Source: Euperipatoides rowelli (Eukaryota > Onychophora > Udeonychophora > Euonychophora > Peripatopsidae). From it: DNA of 11,366 nucleotides. Below are positions 1 to 7,576 of the stretch, one piece after another. Every line of letters starts with the position of its first letter. Position 1 is the stretch's first letter. Under the pieces are notes generated by a model, which saw only the letters and a program-made list of their open reading frames with translations, did no database searches and was not told the DNA's origin. The stretch lies in assembly GCA_003024985.2 (NCBI GenBank), contig PXIH01S0050879.1; one strand, written 5' to 3'. The position numbers were made by a program, and so were the translations under genes.

Positions 1-60
1 TAATAATAATAAGGCTTAATAACATTCATCATCATAATATTAATAATCATAATAATAACA
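1..60. repeat. Degenerate TAA/ATA trinucleotide repeat
   Basis: The stretch is made almost entirely of TAA, AAT and ATC-type triplets with interruptions, which is typical of a decayed simple repeat. It begins at the window edge, so its true left boundary is unknown. Confidence 0.7.
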
Positions 61-135
61 ATATATCAAATGTTGTAATTTCTAATAGCCTAGACTATGT
101 TTAGATTATTCTAAAATACGTTTAAGAGTTAAACT

Positions 136-257
136 TTTTATTTTTGTTTATTTTTGTTTATTTTTTGAAACGACACAATGACCATGCACAATATGGGATT
201 AAAACCCACAATATCTGAGTTAGCAGTCTACTTTCGTACCAACTATTCCACCTAGAC
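136..257 (-). repeat. tRNA-derived SINE-like sequence (minus strand)
   Basis: Read on the minus strand from 257, the sequence shows an A-box-like motif, TGGAATAGTTGG (250-239), and a B-box-like motif, GGTTTTAATCC (206-196), about 32 bases apart, which is the spacing of a tRNA gene promoter. The T arm is still intact, as GTGGG can pair with CCCAT around a 7-base loop. The acceptor ends pair only partly and the anticodon stem is poor, so this is not a working tRNA. The tRNA-like part is followed on the minus strand by an A-rich segment (169-136) with repeated AAACAAAAAT-like units, as a SINE tail would have. Isotype and SINE family are not recognised. A plain tRNA pseudogene is the alternative. 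Confidence 0.5.
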
Positions 258-942
258 ATCAAAGAAAATATATTTCCCATTCTAACATACTTTTTTATTA
301 AAGGATAAACCACAACACCCCATAAAAAATAAACAAATAAATAAACCTAAAATTATGTAACAAAATAATAAATGTAAAAAGAAGATTTTTTAAAAAAAAA
401 TATGAATAGATTAACTCGGTTTGGAAATAATAATTAAAACTACAAGTGTATTCAAAGATGACTGTGACCGATTTAGTTTGAAAGAATCTTTAGATACACT
501 TTTTATGCTTTTGGGTATAACAAGTTTTAATTGAATTTGGAAAAAATATTTGAAATTAATCTCATATCCTCAAATTATCTCCTTTGGCATCTTATTTTCC
601 ATATTATGATTATGGCATAGCATTAATATTATTATTNTGAATCCAATGCATGTTTAACTATCAAGTAAATAAAAAAAAAATCTTTCAAGCATTGATTTTG
701 GGAATGATATTAAGTGGAGGTATACACTTTAGACACTAAGCACTTGCATAGCAAATTCAAGTATGCACTATTGCACCTAAAATGGTTGATTGGTTAATGG
801 TTGGGATATATGCTTGATTTCAATAATATAAATAAAATGACAACACTAATTTCAGTTATATTTTAATAATATTAGTTAATTCTTTGCAACAATATTTTTA
901 CTATTTTTATTTAAAATAAAAAAGATCATTTAAGCATTAGTA
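258..942. other. AT-rich flank without a recognised gene
   Basis: This stretch holds only short A/T runs and no open frame of note on either strand. One undetermined base (n) lies at 637. It is the left flank into which the LINE at 956 inserted. Nothing in it resembles a host exon, a promoter or another element I know. Confidence 0.6.
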
Positions 943-955
943 AAAGAAACATTCT
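943..955 (+). repeat. 5' target-site duplication of the LINE
   Basis: AAAGAAACATTCT occurs here and again, identical over 13 of 13 bases, at 7598-7610 just after the A-rich tail. This is the expected signature of target-primed reverse transcription. The A-rich start of the repeat means the nicked strand reads TTTT at the cut, as with L1-type endonucleases. Confidence 0.88.
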
Positions 956-1563
956 TAGATGATGTCACACCAGGCGGATTTTGTGTCTACCAGGGGTTTG
1001 CCCATCTGCAGTTATTACCTCATTTTATTAATTTTAAAGTGTTGTCAAGGACTGAATTATGACAAGTGTTTATGTAAGCATATAGTTTGTCTACTTATTA
1101 ATTTTCGTGATGTTGGTTGGTGTCAATGTGACTTTTTGGCAAGTTTTCTTAATTCCAACTAGGCAGGCCTATTATTAACCTTAGCTTTAATGTTTCCACA
1201 ATTCAATTTGATCCTTCATGTCAAGGTTGCTGTCAGACCTTTTGTGGAGTTTTACTCAGTAAGACGATTTGTTTAAAACATGAATATTTCTTCAGCTCCT
1301 TATCCTGTAAGTGGCTTGAAAGAGTCATTTATTAATAACTTTGGAAACTTCTTCTCTCATCAGACATGTTTGTGATAGTTGACGGCAACTTTAAATATTT
1401 AAAATTTGCTATGCAGACTTTCTTTAATTGACATGGCGAATGTGTGTGTGTGTGTGTGGTTGTTTATTGCAACTTGATAGGCTGAATTTCCCAGCTTACC
1501 ACTTCATGGCTTTTAAGAGTGCTTAAGCCTTGGATATATTTCGCAAATCCTTTCAGAGGTAGA
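956..1563 (+). other. LINE 5' region (5' UTR and possible start of ORF1)
   Basis: The element starts right after the target-site duplication with TAGATGATGTCACACC. The 67-residue frame at 959-1162 shows no domain I recognise and may be non-coding 5' UTR. A (TG)9 run lies at 1441-1458. L1/Tx1-type 5' UTRs carry an internal promoter, but I cannot point to promoter elements here. The N-terminal part of ORF1 may begin in this stretch and be too decayed to see. Confidence 0.5.
1441..1458. repeat. (TG)9 microsatellite
   Basis: Nine uninterrupted TG units lie inside the LINE 5' region. They probably grew after insertion. Confidence 0.9.
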
Positions 1564-2256
1564 ATGACGGGTATGTACTTTATGCCAGTGCCAGTACGGT
1601 TTACGATTTTATGGATGCCTGTACAGGTCAAACTTATTACAATCTTTTAGAAAGGTGTTGTCCATGAAAATGTGTCCATGTCTACTATGCCTGTGAGGGT
1701 TACTTTTCAGTTGGAGGGGTAGGGTCTCTTTGGAGGACCTTTCCTATTCTGTAAAGTCCAGTGCTTATCTGACCGGTTGGCTATTCATTTTTGGATTCCC
1801 ACCAGTGTGTTTTCATGTAAGAGTCCCACCCATGGAGTGAAGAATTGCCCTTATCCCTGGTGCTCCCCTGTAAATCTTTGCAGTTAAGGGGGCAGCATTG
1901 CTATTTTCTAACTTACAGCCAGGCCGTTCAATCTAATGGGAATGTTTCCTTGATAGTGCATACCAATGGTGATGGTGATCCTGGTGCCATTGCCGATGTA
2001 CAGGATATGTGCCCCCTGAGGAGGTTTCGGGCAGCAGGAGTCAGATGTGGAGGATTCTCAGTTACAGCTATTTGGAACAATTGAATGGGTGGAGCAGGGG
2101 TTGCAACCTGCTATGCTTAAGTCAAACTTATTTTTATCCTTCAATATTGTTACTGATGTGATGCTTCCGACTGATAGTGATATTGGTTTGCTTCCGGATG
2201 ATCCCGATTGGGGTGGGGGTTGGGTGGCAAAGAAGTTAAAACTTTATGACCGTTAG
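1564..2256 (+). pseudogene. LINE ORF1 remnant (Gag-like, nucleic-acid-binding)
   Basis: ORF1 of L1/Tx1-type elements makes an RNA-binding Gag-like protein that forms particles with the element RNA. Here the coding signal is spread over three plus frames. The segments are: about 1564-1670, containing TVYDFMDACTGQTYYNLLE; about 1672-1900, containing MSTMPVRVTFQLEG and, after a stop, SPTHGVKNCPYPWC; and 2047-2256. The last is acidic and contains SDIGLLPDDPDW, like the low-complexity C-termini of such proteins. The order and texture resemble Tx1-type ORF1 (a VYD-F block, a V-V-F block, then a C/H-rich part), but no complete CCHC knuckle survives. At least two stops and two frame changes make it a pseudogene. 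The match is from memory of the family and is moderate at best. The next reading frame, ORF2, begins about 480 bases downstream. Confidence 0.45.
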
Positions 2257-2738
2257 TATAGCGGTGTATATCGGTGTATATCGTTATATTTGTTATGAAG
2301 GGAGGTGAAATGTTTTTGATAACCAAGGGGTATAATAAGATTTATATATCCTTGCTTCTATTATGGTATTCTTTGAATGTTAAATGTGTTACAAATGAGT
2401 ATCCCTATGTTGGCTGGGATTTCCTGAGATATGGAGCCCTATTGTTCTGGCCGTGTTTTATTTATTTATTTTTTTAGTAAGTAGCTGATCTGTATTATTA
2501 ACTTTATACCTCTTGATGCTTTTCGTTATTGGTGGGTCGCCCCTTAAGGGGTTGGGCTTTTTTTTGGGGGGGGGGGGGGTGGCAAGGTGGCCTATTTTTT
2601 TTATTTTATTAATTTACTGTTAATATGGTTTTGTAATGGCTGTGCTGTTGTTTTTTTCCTGTATGGGCAGTTGTATGTATTTTTGCTTTTTTTTGTCCAA
2701 TTATTATAGCAAATGATAGTCTAGATTTTAAAAGGGCT
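2257..2738 (+). other. Spacer between LINE ORF1 and ORF2
   Basis: This stretch is T-rich. It has a small tandem block (GGTGTATATC twice near 2263-2282), a 12-bp palindrome CCCCTTAAGGGG (2540-2551) and a run of 14 G (2566-2579). The 67-residue frame at 2274-2477 is hydrophobic and T-driven and matches nothing I recognise. Either the start of ORF2 or the end of ORF1 may lie here in decayed form. Confidence 0.45.
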
Positions 2739-3481
2739 TTCATAAATGTGCAGGGATTGAACTCATAAAGGAAGAAAAACAGTTGCTCAAGTTTTTGTTG
2801 GTTGAACAAATTGATTTATGTTTTATACATGTGTAGGAGGGGGAGGGGGCAGATAATTTATCCATTTTTGAGAAATACTACGTGGTGGTACAGGGGCATG
2901 CAGCCACAGCCTGTAAGGGGGTAATGATCTTGATTGCCCAGACTATGTGTGTAACTATTTTATGGATTGTGAAGGCTAACCCTAGATATATAATCTTGAC
3001 TGTTATGTATATTGTGGATACTGTGGTGCTGATAAATTATTATGTGCCTAATGCTATTGCCCAAAACAGACTGGTATTTCAGAAGATATCTCAAATCTGC
3101 CACATACTTTTAATTCAATAATTTTTTGGGGACTTCAATCATTGTGATTTGTTAGAAGATGCTTTCTTTGGGGCATTTTTTGTTAAGCTTATTAGAGTGG
3201 TGTCGGGGGCCGGAATGCAGGGAGTGCCTATGCATTATGTGGCAGTGTCAAATGTTCTTGACTATTTGTTTGTTACTAGCTATTTTTTTAACCTGATTTT
3301 TTGGCTGCAGCCCTGGGATTTTTCAGACCATGCTGCTTTGCTTATGCAGGTGGGGTCCAGAGGGTATCTACCATTCCTGTTTATGCTGGGTTTCATAATC
3401 ATCCTTTCATTACTCCTGGGTTTAAGTTCAATGAAGATTTTTTTGGCGATGTCTATGGTTATGGAGAAGGCTACTTTTTAA
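2739..3481 (+). pseudogene. LINE ORF2, endonuclease (EEP) domain remnant
   Basis: This domain nicks target DNA to prime reverse transcription. It opens with INVQGLNS (2742-2765), matching the N-V-x-G-L-N start of EEP endonucleases. The frame then shifts by one and stays open from 2768 to 3481 apart from stops at 2834 and 3119. Readable blocks are KQLLKFLLVEQIDL, the GHAATACKGVMIL region, GDFN (3128-3139, the metal and substrate loop), LDYLFVTS, and SDH (3323-3331, the catalytic Asp-His pair) followed by AALLMQVG. The usual LQE/T box with the metal-binding Glu should fall near 2819-2840 and is not visible; a stop sits there. The domain is therefore nearly complete in outline but inactive. The RT domain follows downstream as in other ORF2 proteins. 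Confidence 0.8.
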
Positions 3482-4410
3482 TGAGTTTAGTATGGGAAAT
3501 TACTTTGAATTCAAAAATTTATTTATTACCAATTTGTTCAAAGTCTGTAACAAACCTAGGCTGGGTACAGTAGGTAGGCATCAGCATTTGTCTGAGATAA
3601 TAACACATTTGAAGAATTTTGATCCGACTTGGATACCATTTTATACAAGGTGCACCAATGAGCATGCCACATTGTTCATGGAGATGGTGGCTGTCCAATT
3701 TGTGATGCTACGTAAGAGGATTTTGGCTTCACTGGGGGGGGGGGGGAATTAAGTCTTTGACAACCTCCATGCACTTTAAGAAGAATGCTGTGCCCCTGTC
3801 TCTTTTATACATGATGGGAATAGCATTCTGTCAGGCATAGTTTTGATAAATCATATATATGGGTACTTGTCGGGGGTCTATGAATCCTTCCCTGGCATGG
3901 AGCATCCTTCGTGGATAGAGTTTTTTTTTACATTGTGTGAGGATACTCACCCTCAGTATAATTTTGTTATTTCTGAGTGGGATATCTATGATACTATTGG
4001 TCAACTTAATGCCTTAAGCTCACCCGGCCCAGACCTCTTGACGATAGCTCATTTTAAGCTTTTTTCTCATACCTGTGTCCCCAATTTGGTGATAATGTTT
4101 AATTTATGGCTCAATGTGCACTTTATATATGAGAGGCTAATAAATTCATAACTAATATTACATAGAAAGAAATCTGTTAGTCAGCATGAGCATTTGGTAA
4201 TAGCGAATATGAGACCTATTAAAATTCAAGATATTGAGTCACGTATTTATGTCAGAATTCTTAATAACCAGCTGAATGAATTGCTGGCGAGGGGGGGGGG
4301 GGGTATTGTCACCCTACCATTTCTCTTTGAAGGGTAGGACAATACACATGCCAATTTTGTTGTTGCAGCAAGTAATTTACCAGGTTAAGAAGACAAGGGA
4401 CCGGGAACTT
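3482..4410 (+). pseudogene. LINE ORF2, linker and N-terminal reverse transcriptase
   Basis: Two stretches are read in one frame (3492-3752 and about 3786-4292), and a second frame carries 4293-4410. The linker (3492-3752) is full of basic and aromatic residues and ends in a run of 13 G. From 3786 the text HDGNSILSG, then GQLNALSSPGPD (SPGPD at 4020-4034, RT motif 0/1), FKLF and IANMRPI (RT motif 2 region) are clear. One stop interrupts at 4149-4151. A second G run (4291-4303) shifts the frame, after which KGRTIHMPILLLQQ continues the RT. The segment breaks off exactly at the solo LTR. With the part from 5752 it forms the palm and fingers of one reverse transcriptase, the enzyme that copies the element RNA at the nicked target. 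Confidence 0.8.
4407..4410 (+). repeat. Left ACTT target-site duplication of the solo LTR
   Basis: ACTT precedes the TGTAAC start of the LTR and recurs at 5748-5751 directly after its TTACA end. Four bases is a usual duplication length for LTR-element integrases. A chance match of this length is possible (1 in 256), but the continuous RT frame across the site supports it. Confidence 0.75.
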
Positions 4411-4420
4411 TGTAACAGCC

Positions 4421-4458
4421 AGATTTGCATCTCTATAGCAGATTTGCATCTCTATTGC
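4421..4458 (+). promoter_or_regulatory. Tandem 19-bp repeat, each with an octamer motif
   Basis: A 19-bp unit (AGATTTGCATCTCTATAGC) is repeated at once with a single change. Each copy holds ATTTGCAT (4423-4430 and 4442-4449), the exact reverse complement of the octamer ATGCAAAT bound by POU/Oct factors. It lies near the start of U3, where LTR enhancers commonly sit. Function is inferred from the motif only. Confidence 0.6.
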
Positions 4459-4532
4459 TTCTAGCAACCCTGGTCTCTTACATACTTGCTCTCAGCAGCA
4501 GCATACTGAATACATAGCTGTAAAAGCTTATG

Positions 4533-4594
4533 CTATATATTTAATAATAATATTATATAAATATATTTATATAATATTATAATTAAATATATAG
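4533..4594. repeat. 62-bp near-perfect AT palindrome in U3
   Basis: Bases 4547-4580 form a perfect 34-bp palindrome. Beyond one mismatched pair (4546/4581) the symmetry continues out to C4533 and G4594, so 30 of 31 pairs match. The sequence is nearly pure A/T and has almost no unpaired loop. Confidence 0.9.
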
Positions 4595-4865
4595 TCATAC
4601 AGTCAGAATATTCTGCCTGATAATAATAATAATTACTAATCATAAGGTTCATAATGTTCATTATCCAGCTAATAGTGAATATACTGTACATTGTATACTG
4701 TATATACAGTACATACTGTATATACATATACAATATGCCAACGATAATATTTTATGTAATAAAATATAATAATAATAATGTGTGCTACCTAATGTGCTAC
4801 CCCGAAAACGAACAATAATAATTATTACAATAATGCATGTGCAGTAATAATGTGTGTGTGTGCAG
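4595..4865. repeat. AT-rich simple-sequence block in U3
   Basis: The block holds several TAA-type runs, a 16-bp palindrome TACTGTATATACAGTA (4696-4711) followed by related TACTGTATATAC text, a doubled ATGTGCTACC-like unit near 4780-4800, and (TG)6 at 4851-4862. The minus-strand frame at 4533-4733 is a by-product of this low complexity. Confidence 0.7.
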
Positions 4866-5017
4866 CATCAGAAATAATTAGCTTTGCCATAAAACTAACT
4901 TTCATGACTTAGTGTTCCAGGCTTTAGACCTGCCAGCTCTAAAGCATGTCCAAAATAACTGACAACTAATTAGCATAAGCACAGACTAATGTGAAGGCAT
5001 TTATCATGTCTTTCCTT

Positions 5018-5044
5018 ATTGGCTTACAGCTTTGCTTCTATTGG
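5018..5044 (+). promoter_or_regulatory. Two inverted CCAAT boxes in the LTR promoter
   Basis: ATTGG occurs at 5018-5022 and 5040-5044, each followed by CT. They lie about 110 and 90 bases upstream of the TATA box, a normal distance for NF-Y-type sites in LTR promoters. Confidence 0.5.
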
Positions 5045-5129
5045 CTAATTTTGTCAGCAATGGGTCAATGGCAGCAAGTTCATTGTTCAGAAATCTTCTC
5101 CTGAATCCTAAGGAGTGGCAAGCAATTAT

Positions 5130-5136
5130 TATAAAA
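5130..5136 (+). promoter_or_regulatory. LTR TATA box
   Basis: TATAAAA stands in otherwise mixed sequence, downstream of the CCAAT boxes and upstream of the AATAAA signals. Transcription would start near 5155-5165, which sets the U3/R border. Confidence 0.65.
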
Positions 5137-5237
5137 GCTTGCCTCTCCTATTGTTCTTGGTTATCCTGCCTGGGAGTCAATCCCAGTAACATCTAACTGA
5201 TAGCCTGAGCAAAAGCATAAGCTTAGCCTACCATGCT

Positions 5238-5325
5238 TGCCAAGCTGCAGAAGAATAACCAAAGCCATCCACAAGATTGCATGCCAAGCTGCAGAAGGAC
5301 AAGACCAATGCCAGCCACTGAATTG
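5238..5325. repeat. Diverged 44-bp tandem duplication in R
   Basis: TGCCAAGCTGCAGAAG appears at 5238-5253 and again at 5282-5297. The bases after each copy remain alignable (CCAAAGCCATCCAC against CCAATGCCAGCCAC), so a unit of about 44 bp was duplicated and then diverged. Confidence 0.7.
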
Positions 5326-5405
5326 CCTGCCTGCCGTAGTCACTCACTGGTCAAAACTAAGTCTGCAAACCCCCGGGACAAGAACTATTGTTACCAAATT
5401 ACTGC

Positions 5406-5419
5406 CACACACACACACA
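5406..5419. repeat. (CA)7 microsatellite
   Basis: Seven uninterrupted CA units lie within the R region of the LTR. Confidence 0.85.
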
Positions 5420-5490
5420 GTGAAAGGAATGACTTTCCTAAGTTAGGGGTAGCACACCATTCTGAGTCAGAAACATAATCATTTGTTCCA

Positions 5491-5554
5491 AATAAAATAT
5501 TTTGTGAAAGATACTTATTATGAATATTATGTCTGTCACATGTCTCTGAATAAA
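5491..5554 (+). terminator. LTR polyadenylation signals
   Basis: AATAAA occurs at 5491-5496 and 5549-5554. The second is followed by TTGTGTCATAGTTGTTTTCT, a T/GT-rich stretch like a downstream element, so cleavage would fall near 5570-5575 and mark the R/U5 border. Confidence 0.6.
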
Positions 5555-5747
5555 CCAAACTTGTGTCATAGTTGTTTTCTCATGTCAGATTATTAACACT
5601 AACTGCCTTTGGTTTTGCGGGGGATATCTCTATCATCTTGCTGCAAGGAAAATATTAGGTTAGGCCTTGGCTCTTGCCACCATAAGCAAGGGACAAGTCC
5701 TAATCCGTAACTGGCCCCTCTGGCTCATAACAGAGGCCCGGATTACA

Positions 5748-5751
5748 ACTT
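5748..5751 (+). repeat. Right ACTT target-site duplication of the solo LTR
   Basis: This is the second copy of the duplication. The A before it (5747) also matches the base before the left copy, so AACTT with an LTR one base shorter is formally possible. That would lose the TG...CA ends, so 4 bp is preferred. Confidence 0.75.
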
Positions 5752-6200
5752 GTAATTATTTTTGTCGATATTCATAAAGCATTCGACTATGTGAGTCATA
5801 GGATTTGGTTGATGCCCTTATTAGACTGTTTTGTTTTTCCAACTTGCTTGTGGGCTCATAAACTATATTTTGAATAAGTATGTGTCAATCAAGTTCAAAA
5901 GAAAAATGTATTATAGATTTCATGTGAGGAGGGGGATCACCCATGGCTCCCCTCTGAGCACAAGCCTTTTTGCTATTTATATAGATAGTCTTTTGGTAAA
6001 TTTAAATAGTATGGGTATGGATTTTTTCCCTTCTTTAAAAGCTGAAGTCACTTTGGTACCATATGTCAATGATATCACAATTTTTTTGAGAGGCAGAAGG
6101 AATATACCTAGTGCTCTATGGGTTTTGTAGGATTTCATGCAGGAGACTGGATCTATTATGAATCAGGAAAAAAACTTGTATTTGGTGTCCAGCCCTGAAT
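5752..6200 (+). pseudogene. LINE ORF2, reverse transcriptase core after the nested LTR
   Basis: The RT resumes in the same frame it had at 4410. VIIFVDIHKAFDYVSH is motif A, with the first catalytic Asp and the KAFD signature. A one-base shift near 5870 moves the reading to the frame of 5831-6130. That frame holds GITHGSPLSTSLFAIYIDSLL (motif B; usual family text is QGSPLSPLLFALYIDPLL) and YVNDITIF at 6062-6085 (motif C). Motif C is normally YADD, so the first Asp of the pair is Asn here, which would itself abolish activity. After a stop at 6128-6130 the frame goes on with FMQETGSIMNQEKN, the usual block after motif C, and ends in a stop at about 6200. Confidence 0.85.
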
Positions 6201-7162
6201 GAGGTGGATCTGGTTAGGAGGGCTAGGGTTACATGGTGATTTCTGGGTATTCCTTATCCCTTCATTAGCAATGTTGCCTACAATGTTATGCAGCACAAAT
6301 GTGCTATTGTATTTTAAATATATACAAACCCAGCTTCAGGGCAAGTATCTTTCCATAGCCACATGGGTCAAGATTGTAAATACATACTTGCCCCCAAATT
6401 ATATTTCCATGTGCCTCATTTTAATTTTTTAAAAATCTTTATTGTGAGTCTCTATAGGGTCATTAATTTCATTCTAGGGGGATCAAAGCTTGTTCCAGTA
6501 TCTAGGGTAAAGTTAACCAAGCCCTTTAAACTTGAGGGACTTGCCTTTCATGGGATCTCTTACCTTATGGAAGTGATTAGGGGTAATTTTTTTATCAGTT
6601 ATTTAAAGTATGGCAGGGATCTGGTAGCTGCTCAACCGGTTGAGTCCACTGATAGGCTGCCACCGGTATTTGTGGAGTCTGTAGTGCTAAAACAGCTTAG
6701 TATGGCATTTTTGAATTTGATTGATACTTATAACGTGGGTCAACCAACCAGATTCTCTTATAAGGGGTATACATCAATTTTGAATCAGTATGTGGTACCC
6801 TCACCTCAGCAGAGGCTGTTGGTGACAATTTATAAGCAGTTTAAGGGGCTTGATGGTTCTCCCAATCTTTACAATTTTGTTTATAGAATGTTGACCAACT
6901 CAATTTTTACTCATGATGTGTTAATAGCCGTTATCACTTTGAGATACCTGTGTTATGTCCCTTTTGTCATATTAATGAATCCTTGCATTATTTGCTTTAA
7001 GGTTGTGAATATTTTTTCGACCTGCACTTTTTTAACAACAGTTATGACACGATTGTGTCTGCTTTACAGCTAAATTGTATTTCTCCTCTTTTTTTTGTAT
7101 ATTTCGTAATATGGAAAGTGGACAGTGCGCAATTTCTATGTTTTCCAGGAGGCCAGAATTAG
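6201..7162 (+). pseudogene. LINE ORF2, thumb/C-terminal region with zinc knuckle
   Basis: The first part (6201-6362) is decayed; LGIPYPF and NPASGQ-like text sit in shifting frames. A long frame of 236 codons (6363-7073) then carries the C-terminal part. ILAPKLYFHVPHF resembles the LLPKLxYxxxxLP block, NFILGGSK resembles the F-x-W-G-G-K block, and VYRMLTNSIFTHDVLIA is the L-P-T-x-x-x-L segment just before the knuckle. The frame then shifts. In the next frame CPFCHINESLHYLL is followed by a stop and GC, giving Cys at 6956, 6965 and 7004 and His at 6986 (CX2CX6HX5C counting the stop), the CCHC knuckle found at the C-end of many LINE ORF2 proteins. That frame stays open to a stop at 7160-7162, the likely original end. 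The 236-codon frame is the longest in the window but is not a host gene. Confidence 0.75.
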
Positions 7163-7576
7163 ACCTTGGCATTACTTTCAAATTCAAGTTATGCAGCTGG
7201 TTAAGGGAGATTTTGGGGTTATGGGTACTTCCTCTGTTGGGTTGAGGAAGATTTTGGGGTTATGGGTACTTCCTCTTTTGAGTTGAGTGAGATTTTGCGG
7301 TTATGGGTACTTCCTCTTTTTAGTTGAGTGAGATTTGGGTTTATGGGTACTTCCTCTTTTGAGTTGAAATGGAAGAATAGATGTACTTTGATGTATTCCT
7401 AAAGGATGGGTTTTATGAATAATTATGTTTAGTATGTGGCACAGGCCCTTTTGTTAGTCCACCGGTGGTGGTGTTTCTCCCAATTTTTTTTTAACCAGGG
7501 TCCTCCTGATTTTCTATATTTTCTTTTTAAGATATAAATAAGTAAAGTTGATTTTTGTGTCAAACTCCCTCCCCCC
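7163..7576 (+). other. LINE 3' UTR
   Basis: This stretch lies between the ORF2 stop and the A-rich tail. It holds the 41-bp tandem repeats and then about 200 bases of unremarkable T-rich sequence ending in a C-rich tract (CCCTCCCCCC). In LINEs the 3' UTR is where the reverse transcriptase recognises its template. Confidence 0.65.
7209..7372 (+). repeat. 41-bp tandem repeat, four copies, in the LINE 3' UTR
   Basis: Copies start at 7209, 7250, 7291 and 7332, exactly 41 bases apart, each beginning GATTTT or GATTTG and sharing TTATGGGTACTTCCTC. Copies 2 and 3 are closest to each other; copies 1 and 4 differ mainly at their 3' ends. There are no spacers, so this is a minisatellite. Confidence 0.92.

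Larger units (their letters stand above)
4411..5747 (+). mobile_element. Solo LTR (1,337 bp) nested in the LINE reverse transcriptase
   Basis: The segment begins TGTAACAGCC and ends CCGGATTACA, so its tips are the 5-bp inverted pair TGTAA/TTACA with the TG...CA ends of LTR elements. ACTT flanks both sides. Inside, in the expected order, are octamer motifs, two inverted CCAAT boxes, a TATA box (5130-5136) and AATAAA signals (5491 and 5549), giving a U3 of about 750 bp, an R of about 400 bp and a short U5. There is no gag, pol or primer-binding site, so the internal part was lost by recombination between two LTRs. The frames in it (5233-5478, 5237-5446 and minus 5161-5343) have no recognisable domain. 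The family, whether Gypsy-type or endogenous retrovirus, cannot be told from the LTR alone. Confidence 0.8.

Noticed and set aside
182-257. Functional tRNA gene on the minus strand
   Set aside because: The acceptor and anticodon stems do not pair properly and both internal promoter boxes have lost key bases.
959-1162. 67-codon frame at the start of the LINE as a separate small gene
   Set aside because: It lies inside the element 5' region, has no domain or signal, and is of a length expected by chance.
2298-2312. GGGAGGTGAAATG, like a Shine-Dalgarno site with a start codon
   Set aside because: There is no bacterial context, and the frame after it encodes nothing recognisable.
2540-2565. CCCCTTAAGGGG followed by a T run, like a Rho-independent terminator
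   Set aside because: The window is eukaryotic retrotransposon DNA. The arms are only 4-6 bp, the T run does not directly follow the stem, and a poly-G run comes next.
4533-4733. Minus-strand 66-codon frame rich in Tyr and Ile
   Set aside because: It arises from the AT palindrome and TA repeats in the LTR.
5161-5478. Overlapping frames on both strands in the LTR R region
   Set aside because: No recognisable domain; they overlap one another and come from a 44-bp duplication in an LTR, which is normally non-coding there.
6363-7073. 236-codon open frame as a possible host gene
   Set aside because: Its content matches the C-terminal part of a LINE ORF2 and it continues the RT upstream. The knuckle follows in the next frame.
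7209-7372. Regular repeats as a possible CRISPR array
   Set aside because: The 41-bp units are directly joined with no unique spacers, in a LINE 3' UTR, so they form a minisatellite.
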